Part shown: positions 4,482-11,863 of the stretch, in pieces
Layout of the letters: each line of letters starts with the position of its first letter
Position numbering within the stretch: the stretch's first letter is position 1
Assembly (NCBI GenBank): GCA_003134675.1
Contig: PLBZ01000051.1
Span: forward strand, 1 to 11,917
Reading direction: 5' to 3'
Source of the DNA: Solirubrobacterales bacterium
GTDB lineage: Bacteria; Actinomycetota; Thermoleophilia; Solirubrobacterales; Solirubrobacteraceae
Length of the DNA: 11,917 nt
The notes under the pieces: model-generated
The model's database searches: none
The model's input: the letters and a program-made list of their open reading frames with translations, nothing else
Told to the model about the DNA's origin: nothing
Translations under genes and position numbers: made by a program

Positions 4482-5888
4482 CTAGCCGGATGCCAGTTGC
4501 GTGCGTGCGTACGCAAGCGCCTGCTCGCGCGTTGAAAGCTCACCGGCGTACTGTCCCTCCGCGAGGTCCTCCAGTAGCTCCCCTACCCGGGGGCCCACGC
4601 GAATGCCGAGCTCTTTGGCCAACTCATCGCCACGCCACAGCGGCTGGGGCCGGCCCTCCGCCCGCCAACGCAGCGCGTCCCCGAGCATCTCGTGCGCCAC
4701 GCGCATGTGCGAGTCGATCGACTCCTGCGCACGGTCCCCGCGTGTGGCCAGGCGATCAGCCACCGACAGAAGCGTGACGTCGACCTCCACCGACTCACAC
4801 GCGCGCAGGTAGGAGTACACGGTGCGACGCGACAGCGGCTGGGGCTCGTGGACGAGGAAGCCGAGCCGCAGGTGGTTGCGAACCAGCGCAGCGACGTGAG
4901 CGCGCAGCCGCTCGCTCGCCCGCAGCCTGCCGAGCACCGCACGGGCAAGCTCGGCGCCGCGAGCATCGTGGCCGATGAAGGTCACGCGACCGTCCTGCGG
5001 ACGCACACCCCGGGTGAGGGGCTTGGCGGCATCGTGCAATAGAGCCCCCCAGCGCAGCGCCTCTCCGCGGGTCAGTTCGTTTGCCAGCGGCTCGGCGAGC
5101 AGCGCGGCGAACTCTATCCCGTGCGCCTCGCCCATGATCGCGCCTGGGTCGGATTGCAACTCGATCGTACGATCGAGTACCTCCAGCGTGTGGCCATACA
5201 CGTCGAGGTGATGAAAGCGGTTCTGCTCCACTCCCCGCAACGCCTCCAGCTCTCCCAGCACGACCGCCGTCGCTCCCAGCTCACCCATCAGCTCAATCCC
5301 ATGGCGCGCGCGCTGCGTAGCGAGGATCCGGCGCAGCTCCCCGAACACTCGCTCGGCCGACACTGCCCTCAGCTCGCCCGCGTACCCACGCGCCGCTCGG
5401 CTGGTCTGCGGCTCAGGCTCCAGCTCCAGCTCGACCGCCATCCGCACCAGGCGCAGTACGCGTAAGGGATCATCGGCAAAGGCGCTCGGCCCGGCCATGC
5501 GCAAACGGCCCGCCGTCAAGTCCTCGAGCCCTCCCAACGGATCGATCGGCGCACCTCCTTCGATCGGTTCGGCGATCGCATTGACGGTGAAGTCGCGCAG
5601 CACGAGGTCCGCCTCGAGCGTCTCACCACGCAGCTGCTCTACATCCGCCTGCCACGCTTTATCGCGCGCCACCACCCGCCACGCACCGAAATCCTCGGAC
5701 AGCGCGAAGCATGCCGCCCGCCCAGCCGTGTTAGCGAGCGCGCGTGCCGCCTGCTCGGGGTCACCGTCCACCACCAGATCGAAATCGGTCAGCGACCGGC
5801 CCAGCACGCGGTCGCGCACCGCGCCCCCCACCAGCCACGCAGGTCGCCCAGCGAGCGCCGCGCGAGCGACCTCGAGCCCATCGCTCAC
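4482..5888 (-). CDS. cca: CCA tRNA nucleotidyltransferase / poly(A) polymerase-type protein with HD domain
   Basis: A 468-residue class II nucleotidyltransferase, which adds or repairs the 3' CCA end of tRNAs (CTP/ATP:tRNA) in the cytoplasm. Seen motifs are the nucleotidyl-transfer core GGAVRD (21-26) and DFDLV with metal-binding Asp35 and Asp37. RDFTVNAIA follows at 98-106, then the head/neck region (FADDPLRVLRLVRMA, 137-151). An HD phosphohydrolase domain carries HDAAKP (285-290) and GHD (306-308). The C-terminal region (about 418-462) resembles the tail of CCA/PcnB enzymes (RVGELLEDLAEGQYAGEL). CCA addition versus poly(A) polymerase cannot be separated by eye; CCA addition is preferred because actinobacteria need it. 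The start is GTG at 5888, whose GTGA overlaps the alr stop by four bases. A longer open frame continues upstream but runs through alr. A perfect 20-base palindrome lies within it at 5159-5178. Confidence 0.92.
   Translation of the reverse strand: MSDGLEVARAALAGRPAWLVGGAVRDRVLGRSLTDFDLVVDGDPEQAARALANTAGRAACFALSEDFGAWRVVARDKAWQADVEQLRGETLEADLVLRDFTVNAIAEPIEGGAPIDPLGGLEDLTAGRLRMAGPSAFADDPLRVLRLVRMAVELELEPEPQTSRAARGYAGELRAVSAERVFGELRRILATQRARHGIELMGELGATAVVLGELEALRGVEQNRFHHLDVYGHTLEVLDRTIELQSDPGAIMGEAHGIEFAALLAEPLANELTRGEALRWGALLHDAAKPLTRGVRPQDGRVTFIGHDARGAELARAVLGRLRASERLRAHVAALVRNHLRLGFLVHEPQPLSRRTVYSYLRACESVEVDVTLLSVADRLATRGDRAQESIDSHMRVAHEMLGDALRWRAEGRPQPLWRGDELAKELGIRVGPRVGELLEDLAEGQYAGELSTREQALAYARTQLASG
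4711..4724. repeat. 14-base perfect palindrome inside cca
   Basis: GAGTCGATCGACTC equals its own reverse complement. It is centred on CGATCG, the over-represented hexamer of this window. It lies in coding sequence and encodes ordinary residues of the HD-containing half (QESIDS). Confidence 0.6.
5159..5178. repeat. 20-base perfect palindrome inside cca
   Basis: The half-site ACTCGATCGT (5159-5168) is followed directly by its reverse complement ACGATCGAGT (5169-5178), with no spacer. It contains two copies of CGATCG. It encodes LDRTIEL in the nucleotidyltransferase. It could be a protein-binding site, or a product of the local taste for GATCG-rich codon pairs. Confidence 0.65.
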
Positions 5889-7012
5889 GTCGGCTCGCCG
5901 TCGCGGTGGTAGGACCGTGGCACGCGCGGTGTGAGCGCACAGGTCACCTCGTAGTTGATCGTCCCCAGACGACTGGCCACCTCCTCGGCCGTGATTCGCT
6001 CCGCATCCTGGACACCGATCAGGATCGCCTCTTTGCCAAGCGGCTCGTCGGTCGGGTCGGGACCGAGGTCCACCGTGATGTTGTCCATGCTCACAGTTCC
6101 CACGAGCGGGCGGCGGCGCCCGCCGACGAGCACGTCCGCGTTGTTGGACAGCCCGCGCCGCCAGCCGTCGCCGTAGCCGATCGGCAGCACCCCCAGGCAC
6201 GTGTCGCGCGTAGCCACGAACCGCCGCCCGTACCCCGCGCTCTCGCCCACGGCGAGTCCCTTGACCTCGGCCACGTAAGAGCTCAATTGCAGGGCTGGCT
6301 CGAGGCCGCGCTGATAAGGGTCTGCGCCGAAGGGGTCCATGCCATAAACGGCGATCCCGCAGCGCGCCATGTCGAAGTGCGCGCGCTCCTCGCGCAGCAG
6401 GGCGGCACTGTTGGCCGCGTGCACGAGGATCTCCGGATGGTCGCGCTTGATCTCGCGCGCCCAGTCGGTGAAGACCGCGAGCTGGTGGACGAAGAAGCCG
6501 GCGTCGTCGAGATCGTCGGCGGTGGCGAAGTGCGTCATCAATCCGGCGAGCTCGACACCAGCGGTGTACCGCACAAAGGCCACGACTCGCGCGGCCTCGG
6601 CTGCGTCGCGTGTGCCGAGCCGGCCCATGCCGGAGTCGAGCTTGACGTGCACCCGCCCGCCGCCGGCGGCGGCGACGGCCTCGACATCCCGCTGGCGCCA
6701 GACGACGACATCCGCGTTGGCCGCGAGCGCCTCCCGCAACTCCGCCGCAGTGAGGGCGCCCATCACCAGCACGCGCGCGTCGCCCATGCCCGCGTCGCGC
6801 AGCTCGCGCGCCTCCCGAGCGCAGGCGACCGCCAGCCAGCTCGCGCCGCCGGCAAGCGCTGCGCGCGCGCTCTGGACCGCGCCGTGGCCGTAGCCGTCGG
6901 CCTTCACGACCGCGCATAGCTCCGTGCTCCCGCGCAGCTCGCCGCGCAAGCGGGCGCAGTTGCGCTCGATCGCGGCCACATTCACGCGCACGAGCGCACG
7001 TCGCGTGGTCAT
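5885..7012 (-). CDS. alr: alanine racemase
   Basis: A 375-residue PLP enzyme that interconverts L- and D-alanine, supplying D-Ala for peptidoglycan, in the cytoplasm. The N-terminal TIM barrel carries AVVKADGYGHG (34-44) with the PLP lysine at 37. HVKLDSGMGRLG (122-133) and the HAANSAA strand (198-204) are also visible. The C-terminal beta domain has the second catalytic residue, Tyr261 in AGYGRRF, then LPIGYGDG and GTVSMDN. Both catalytic residues lie where they are expected (K39 and Y265 in the Geobacillus enzyme). Length is normal. The ATG at 7012 overlaps the upstream TGA as ATGA, and its own TGA overlaps the GTG of the nucleotidyltransferase, so three genes are translationally coupled. 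Confidence 0.97.
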   Translation of the reverse strand: MTTRRALVRVNVAAIERNCARLRGELRGSTELCAVVKADGYGHGAVQSARAALAGGASWLAVACAREARELRDAGMGDARVLVMGALTAAELREALAANADVVVWRQRDVEAVAAAGGGRVHVKLDSGMGRLGTRDAAEAARVVAFVRYTAGVELAGLMTHFATADDLDDAGFFVHQLAVFTDWAREIKRDHPEILVHAANSAALLREERAHFDMARCGIAVYGMDPFGADPYQRGLEPALQLSSYVAEVKGLAVGESAGYGRRFVATRDTCLGVLPIGYGDGWRRGLSNNADVLVGGRRRPLVGTVSMDNITVDLGPDPTDEPLGKEAILIGVQDAERITAEEVASRLGTINYEVTCALTPRVPRSYHRDGEPT

Positions 7013-8556
7013 CGAGCCACGCCTCCCCGTACGGCCGGCAACGCGACGATCACATCCGAAGCGACCACGCCCTCGTTCGCGCCTTGCCTGCGCGCCGCCT
7101 CCCGGCCGGCCTCAGCGTGCAGCCATACGCCTGCGGCCGCGGCGGTGAAGTGGTCGAGGTCGACGGCAAGCAGCGCGGCGATCACCCCGGTCAGCACGTC
7201 ACCGGTGCCGGCCGTGGCCAGTGCGGGAGTGCCCCCCGGACTGACGGCCACCCGTCCGGAGGGCGCAGCGATCAGCGTGTCGTCGCCCTTCAGCACGACC
7301 ACCGCCCGCGCCAGCTCGGCTGCCGCGCGGACGTGGCGCAAACGCTCGCGCTCAACCTCCTCGCTTCCCACCTCCAACAGCTGCCCCAGCTCGCCCGCGT
7401 GCGGGGTCAGCACGGTGGAAGCCGCCCGTGCGGCCAGCTCGTCTAGCCGACCCACGTGCGCGTTCAGCCCGTCGGCGTCGAGCACCAGCGGGATCTCTGC
7501 CTCACGCGCAAGCTCGCGCGCAAACGCGGCCGCGCCGTCGCCGCGCCCCAGCCCAGGTCCCAGTGCCAGCGCACCGCCACGCCCGGTCTCGCCGAGCACA
7601 CTTGCCACCCCCGCGGCCGTCAGTCCGCCGTCGTCGTCGGGCAGTCCCCGCGTCATCAGCTCGGGCGGCCCGGCGGTCGCGAGAATCGTTTGCAAAGAGG
7701 CGGGCACACACGCCTTCACATACCCGGCCCCGGCGCGCATCGCTGCCTGCGCAGTCATCCGCGGCGCACCCGTTAGCCCACGGGAACCGCCCACGACAAG
7801 CACATGTCCGCTCGAGAACTTCGTCGAGGATGCCGCCCTCCGCGGCAACGCATCGAGTACCGAGGAGGAGATCAGACCGATCGTCGTGGCGCACGGCGCA
7901 CCGCGTGGGATCCCGATGTCGATCGTCTCGACCTCACCCGCATGCGCCTTGCCCGGATGGATCCACAAGCCCGGCTTCCCCGCGTGGAAGGTCACTGTGA
8001 CCGCTGCCCGCACCGCAGCACCAGCCACGACACCCGTGGAAGCATCCACGCCGCTTGGGACATCGACGCTCACGACCGGCGCTGCCGCGGCGTTCACAGC
8101 CTCGATCGCCTCCCCAGCTGCGCCGCGAGGGTCACCCTGGAAGCCGGTGCCAAGCACCGCATCCACCACCACCGCAGCCCTCGCGAGAGCCTCTCCCACT
8201 CTCTCTCCATCCTCAGCCAGCTGAAGCGGCGTCTCTCCTCCAAGACGCTCGAGATTCGTGCGCGCATCGCCGGCGAGGTCGCCCGGCGGAGCTATGCACA
8301 CCACCGTCACCCGCCGACCCACCTCGCGCAGCAGCCGCGCCACCACGAGCCCGTCGCCGCCGTTGTTGCCCTTCCCGCACACCACCATCACGGGGCCGTC
8401 CGGAGCCACTCGCTCGGCCGTCCGCGCCACCCCCGCCCCCGCGCGCTCCATCAGGTCAAGCGAGGACACCCCCCGATCCTCGATCGCCCAGCGGTCTACC
8501 GCGCGCATCGCATCGGCGTCGAGCAGCCCAGTCAGCCAGTCAGGGAGAGAGTCCAC
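7009..8556 (-). CDS. nnr: bifunctional NAD(P)H-hydrate epimerase / ADP-dependent dehydratase
   Basis: A 515-residue fused repair enzyme. It epimerises damaged NAD(P)HX and then dehydrates the S form using ADP, restoring NAD(P)H in the cytoplasm. The N-terminal epimerase (about 10-215) shows CGKGNNGGDGLVVAR (60-74), VDAVLGTG (131-138) and VDVPSGVDASTG (164-175). The C-terminal ribokinase-like dehydratase (about 230-510) shows GHVLVVGGSRGLTGAP (250-265), the GAGYV strand, LTPHAGELGQLL (383-394), KGDDT (423-427) and TAGTGDVLTGVIAALLA (448-464) with the expected catalytic Asp453. The fused arrangement matches YjeF/Nnr. The start is uncertain. GTG 8556 keeps the usual LLDADAMRAVDRWAIE lead-in but lacks a well-placed ribosome site; ATG 8508 (residue 17) would trim it. 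The frame is open back to the glmS stop. Confidence 0.95.
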   Translation of the reverse strand: MDSLPDWLTGLLDADAMRAVDRWAIEDRGVSSLDLMERAGAGVARTAERVAPDGPVMVVCGKGNNGGDGLVVARLLREVGRRVTVVCIAPPGDLAGDARTNLERLGGETPLQLAEDGERVGEALARAAVVVDAVLGTGFQGDPRGAAGEAIEAVNAAAAPVVSVDVPSGVDASTGVVAGAAVRAAVTVTFHAGKPGLWIHPGKAHAGEVETIDIGIPRGAPCATTIGLISSSVLDALPRRAASSTKFSSGHVLVVGGSRGLTGAPRMTAQAAMRAGAGYVKACVPASLQTILATAGPPELMTRGLPDDDGGLTAAGVASVLGETGRGGALALGPGLGRGDGAAAFARELAREAEIPLVLDADGLNAHVGRLDELAARAASTVLTPHAGELGQLLEVGSEEVERERLRHVRAAAELARAVVVLKGDDTLIAAPSGRVAVSPGGTPALATAGTGDVLTGVIAALLAVDLDHFTAAAAGVWLHAEAGREAARRQGANEGVVASDVIVALPAVRGGVAR

Positions 8557-8589
8557 GACCAGCGATGCTAGATGACTACTCCCCGTGAA

Positions 8590-10494
8590 CTACTCCACCG
8601 TGACGGTCTTCGCCAAGTTGCGCGGCTGGTCGACGTTCAGGCCGCGCTTGCGCGCGATCTCGTAGGCGAGCAGCTGCAGCGGGACTACCGCAAGGATTGG
8701 CTGCAGCATCCAGTCCACCGCCGGAACGGTTATCAAGAAGTCGGCGTGCTTGGCGATCCGCTCGTTGCCTACCGTCGTCACGGCGACCACGTGCGCACCG
8801 CGCGCACGCACCTCCTGCATGTTCGAGGCCATCTTCTCGAGCACGGGGGAGTCGGTCGCCACGCACACCACCGGCGTGGACTCGTCAAGCAGCGCGATCG
8901 GGCCATGCTTCATCTCCCCCGCGGGGTAGGCGTCGGTGGCTATATAGGAGATCTCCTTCAGCTTCAGCGCTCCCTCCAGTGCGACCGGCAGGCCGACATG
9001 GCGACCGATATACAGGAAGAACGCGCTCTGCCAATACGCGTCGGCGACGCGTGTCACCTGCTCGCCCATGCCCGCTAAGACCTGCTCGATGCTGTGCGGC
9101 AAACGCTTGACCTCCCCCACGAGCTCTGTAATCCGCGCAGGCTCGAGCGTGCCACGCAACTCGGCCAAGCGCAGCGCGAGCAGATAGATGACAACGACCT
9201 GACAAAGGAACGTCTTCGTCGCCGCCACCCCGATCTCCAACCCCGCGCGGGTAAACAGCACGCCGTCAGCGTCACGTGTGGCCTGCGAACCCATCACGTT
9301 CGTGATCGCCAGCACTGCCGCGCCCCGCTCACGCGCCTTGCGCATCGCCGCAAGCGTGTCGGCGGTCTCACCTGACTGGGATATCCCGATCACCAGGTCT
9401 CCCGGTCCGACGACGGGGTTGCGGTAGCGATACTCCGAAGCGACGTCCACCTCCACCGGCACGCGCGCCCACTCCTCGATTGCGTATCGCCCGATCAAAC
9501 CTGCGTGGTAGGAGGTGCCGCAGGCCACCACCACAATTCGCTTCACATCCGCCAAGATCGCCTCGTCCAAGGCGCCCTGCTCATCCAGATCGACACCGTC
9601 CCCTCTCGCGGTTCGATCGGCGATCGTCTCGGCAACGGCGTCCGCCTGTTCGTGGATCTCCTTCAGCATGAACGTCTGGAAGCCGCCCTTCTCAGCAGTG
9701 TCCTCGTCCCAGTCGACCGTCTCCACCGCGCGCTCCACCAAATCTCCGGCCGGCGTCGTGATCCGGACACCCCCCGGGCTCAGAACGACAATCTCACCGT
9801 TGTCTACGTACTGCACCTGGCGTGTCTGCGAGAGGAAGGCGGGCACCGCGGAGGCCACGAACTGCTCGCCCTCTCCACGACCGACGATCAGCGGACACTC
9901 TCTGCGCGCTCCCACCAGTGTTTCAGGCTCCTCCAGGCACATCGCGACGAACGCGTAGTGGCCCTCCAGCTCGCCGTACGCACCCCGAACCGCGTCGGCC
10001 AGGTCGCCGTCATAGTGCTCGGCGATCAAGTGCGCGATCACCTCCGCGTCTGTCTCGGAGGTAAATACGCTCCCCGTCGCGAGCAGACGCTCCTTGAGCG
10101 TCATGTAGTTCTCGACGATCCCGTTCACCACCACGTGAAAACGGTCGGCAGAGTCATAGTGCGGGTGGGCGTTCTCCTCTGTCACTCGCCCATGGGTGGC
10201 CCAACGGGTGTGGCCAATGCCGATCGTGGGCACCGATCGGAGACCGTCTAGCACGGCGACCGCCACGGGCGGGCGGGATCCCAATCTTCCGGTCGCGGCC
10301 AAGCCGTCGAGCTTCGCCTGCAGCGCATCGAGATTGCCCACGGCCCGCACCGTCTCGATTCGGCCCTCGCCAATGACCGAGATCCCCGCGGAGTCATATC
10401 CCCGGTACTCCAGCTTCTTCAATCCGCCGAGCAGCAGCTCCTGGACTGGACGCCCACCCTCCCGCTTGCCGACGTAGCCAACGATGCCGCACAT
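8590..10494 (-). CDS. glmS: glutamine-fructose-6-phosphate aminotransferase (isomerising)
   Basis: A 634-residue enzyme that makes glucosamine-6-phosphate from fructose-6-phosphate and glutamine, the first committed step to UDP-GlcNAc. MCGIVGYVG places the Ntn nucleophile Cys at residue 2, exposed after Met removal. The glutaminase domain (to about 240) also has LEYRGYDSAG (28-37), GHTRWATHG (94-102) and the NGIVENY loop (124-130). The two SIS domains carry CGTSYHA (325-331), SQSGETADT (372-380), the KLKE catalytic lysine and Glu (511-514), MKHGPIAL with the ring-opening His530, and the C-terminal DQPRNLAKTVTVE. It is about 20 residues longer than the E. coli enzyme because of an insert at about 70-89 in the glutaminase domain. 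The ATG at 10494 is fixed by the nucleophile. No Shine-Dalgarno sequence is seen, and glmM ends 22 bases upstream. Confidence 0.98.
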   Translation of the reverse strand: MCGIVGYVGKREGGRPVQELLLGGLKKLEYRGYDSAGISVIGEGRIETVRAVGNLDALQAKLDGLAATGRLGSRPPVAVAVLDGLRSVPTIGIGHTRWATHGRVTEENAHPHYDSADRFHVVVNGIVENYMTLKERLLATGSVFTSETDAEVIAHLIAEHYDGDLADAVRGAYGELEGHYAFVAMCLEEPETLVGARRECPLIVGRGEGEQFVASAVPAFLSQTRQVQYVDNGEIVVLSPGGVRITTPAGDLVERAVETVDWDEDTAEKGGFQTFMLKEIHEQADAVAETIADRTARGDGVDLDEQGALDEAILADVKRIVVVACGTSYHAGLIGRYAIEEWARVPVEVDVASEYRYRNPVVGPGDLVIGISQSGETADTLAAMRKARERGAAVLAITNVMGSQATRDADGVLFTRAGLEIGVAATKTFLCQVVVIYLLALRLAELRGTLEPARITELVGEVKRLPHSIEQVLAGMGEQVTRVADAYWQSAFFLYIGRHVGLPVALEGALKLKEISYIATDAYPAGEMKHGPIALLDESTPVVCVATDSPVLEKMASNMQEVRARGAHVVAVTTVGNERIAKHADFLITVPAVDWMLQPILAVVPLQLLAYEIARKRGLNVDQPRNLAKTVTVE

Positions 10495-10516
10495 CGGATC
10501 GAAGATATCAGTGAGT

Positions 10517-11839
10517 TCAGCCCAGCTCGCGCTCGACGAGCGCCGCCAACCGTTCGCAGACCTCATCTGCCTCTTCGTCGGTCGGCGCCTCGACCATCAC
10601 CCTCACGAGCGGCTCGGTCCCGCTCGGACGCACCAGCACGCGTCCGCGCCCCTCTAGCGCCTCCCCAGCAGCACTCACAGCTTCGTTCACGTCCGTTGCC
10701 GACTGGAGGGCGTCGCGTTCGCGCACACGTACGTTCACCAGCCGTTGGGGCAGCTTCTCCATCGCGTCGCGCTCTGACAGGTCGCGACCGGCCAGCGCCT
10801 CCAAAGTGAGCAGCGCGCCGGCGATCCCATCGCCTGTGCGGTTGAAGCTCATGTCGATGATGTGGCCCGACTGCTCGCCGCCCAGCATCCAGCCGCGTGC
10901 GCGCAACTCCTCGAGCACATACCGATCGCCGACTTTTGTAATCGCCACCGACACGCCCGCCCGCTCCATCGCAGAATGAAAGCCATAGTTGGTCATCACC
11001 GTCACCACCACGCCCCCGCCATTCAGACGCTCCTGCTTGCGCAGGTGCAGCGCCGTGAGCGCCATCAGCTCATCACCGTCCACGATCGTCCCCGTCCGGT
11101 CCACCGCCAGCACACGATCGCCGTCGCCGTCGAACGCAAATCCCACCCCATGCCTCCCATTGCGGACTCGCTCGCCCAGTTGCCCGACATGCGTCGAGCC
11201 ACAGTCAGCGTTGATATTCCGCCCATCCGGCTTATCGGCAATCACGGTTACCTTTGCGCCCAGCCGCCGGAAGATCTCCGGCGCCACGCGATAAGTGGCG
11301 CCGTTCGCGCAGTCCAGCAGCACGTCCAATCCATCCAGGTCGAGGCCGGAGAAGCGCGTGTGCAGCTCGCGCAGGTAGTCCTCGCCCGCTCCCCTCAGCT
11401 CGCGCACCCGCCCGATCGCGGACGGATTGTCCGGCTGCCCACGATGCTCCAGCTCCCGCTCGATCGCCAGCTCGCTCTCGTCGGAGAGCTTGTACCCGTC
11501 GCCCGCGAAGAACTTGATCCCGTTGTCCTCGTACGAGTTGTGCGACGCCGATAACACCACGGCTAGGTCGAAGCCGTAGCGACCGATCAAGAGTGGCGCA
11601 GCCGGCGTCGGCAACACGCCGCCCAGCAGCGCATCCCCGCCAGCGGCGCTCACGCCCGCCGCAACCGCAGCCTGCAGCATCTCACCCGACTCGCGCGTGT
11701 CGCGGATGATCAGCACCTGCGGGCGCTCCGCTCCCGTCTGCAGGCTCGCCGCCCGGCCGAGCGCCAGCGCGAGCTCGGCTGTGAGGAACTCGCCCGCGAC
11801 TCCGCGAACGCCGTCGGTCCCGAACAGCTTGCGGGTCAT
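10517..11839 (-). CDS. glmM: phosphoglucosamine mutase
   Basis: A 440-residue enzyme of the alpha-D-phosphohexomutase family that converts glucosamine-6-P to glucosamine-1-P, directly using the product of GlmS, the next gene. Motifs in order are KLFGTDGVRG at 4-13, the active-site loop SASHNSYEDNGIKFF with the phosphorylated serine expected at 99, and metal-binding DGDGDR with Asp237, 239 and 241. Then come the sugar-specificity loop GGEQSGH (320-326) and the phosphate-binding loop RPSGTEPLVR (404-413). The active-site loop has Ser102 where the family nearly always has Pro (SASHNP). The gene starts 24 bases after rpsI, with a purine-rich ribosome site. It is probably expressed from the ribosomal protein promoter outside the window. 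Confidence 0.98.
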   Translation of the reverse strand: MTRKLFGTDGVRGVAGEFLTAELALALGRAASLQTGAERPQVLIIRDTRESGEMLQAAVAAGVSAAGGDALLGGVLPTPAAPLLIGRYGFDLAVVLSASHNSYEDNGIKFFAGDGYKLSDESELAIERELEHRGQPDNPSAIGRVRELRGAGEDYLRELHTRFSGLDLDGLDVLLDCANGATYRVAPEIFRRLGAKVTVIADKPDGRNINADCGSTHVGQLGERVRNGRHGVGFAFDGDGDRVLAVDRTGTIVDGDELMALTALHLRKQERLNGGGVVVTVMTNYGFHSAMERAGVSVAITKVGDRYVLEELRARGWMLGGEQSGHIIDMSFNRTGDGIAGALLTLEALAGRDLSERDAMEKLPQRLVNVRVRERDALQSATDVNEAVSAAGEALEGRGRVLVRPSGTEPLVRVMVEAPTDEEADEVCERLAALVERELG

Positions 11840-11840
11840 G

Positions 11841-11850
11841 CCTCCCCCTT
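11841..11850 (-). promoter_or_regulatory. ribosome binding site for glmM
   Basis: Read on the - strand, AAGGGGGAGG lies one base from the ATG at 11839. The useful core is probably its AAGGGGG part, with normal spacing of about 4 bases. It confirms the ATG as the start in a region where several other genes lack a clear site. Confidence 0.55.
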
Positions 11851-11863
11851 TTGACTTCCGGTC

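Noticed and set aside
5889..6917. The nucleotidyltransferase reading frame stays open far upstream, which could suggest a fusion protein of about 811 residues.
   Set aside because: The upstream part is an Arg/Ala/Gly-rich shadow of alr, which has all its catalytic residues on the same strand in another frame. The GTGA overlap at 5885-5888 gives a natural start.
5744..6919. Long + strand open frame of about 390 codons opposite alr and cca.
   Set aside because: It is rich in Arg, His and Pro with no recognisable motif, and lies antisense to genes with clear catalytic motifs. This is a common artefact of high GC.
7145..8224. Long + strand open frame opposite the NAD(P)H-hydrate repair gene.
   Set aside because: Its composition (Ser/Ala/Pro/Thr) is the mirror of the real gene, with no domain, start signal or neighbour support.
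8557..8592. The glmS stop and the nnr start are in the same frame with no other stop between, so read-through of TAG would make a GlmS-Nnr fusion.
   Set aside because: GlmS ends with its normal C terminus (LAKTVTVE) and Nnr has a normal start region. One frame in three would match by chance.
8999..9045. GlmS has ATDAY in the active-site helix where E. coli has HAEAY.
   Set aside because: The catalytic Lys, Glu (KLKE) and His (KHGP) are all kept, and this helix varies among bacterial GlmS proteins, so it is not clearly unusual.
10495..10516. Possible glmS ribozyme or riboswitch ahead of glmS.
   Set aside because: Only 22 bases separate glmM from glmS, far too short for the ribozyme core, and that element is typical of Firmicutes.
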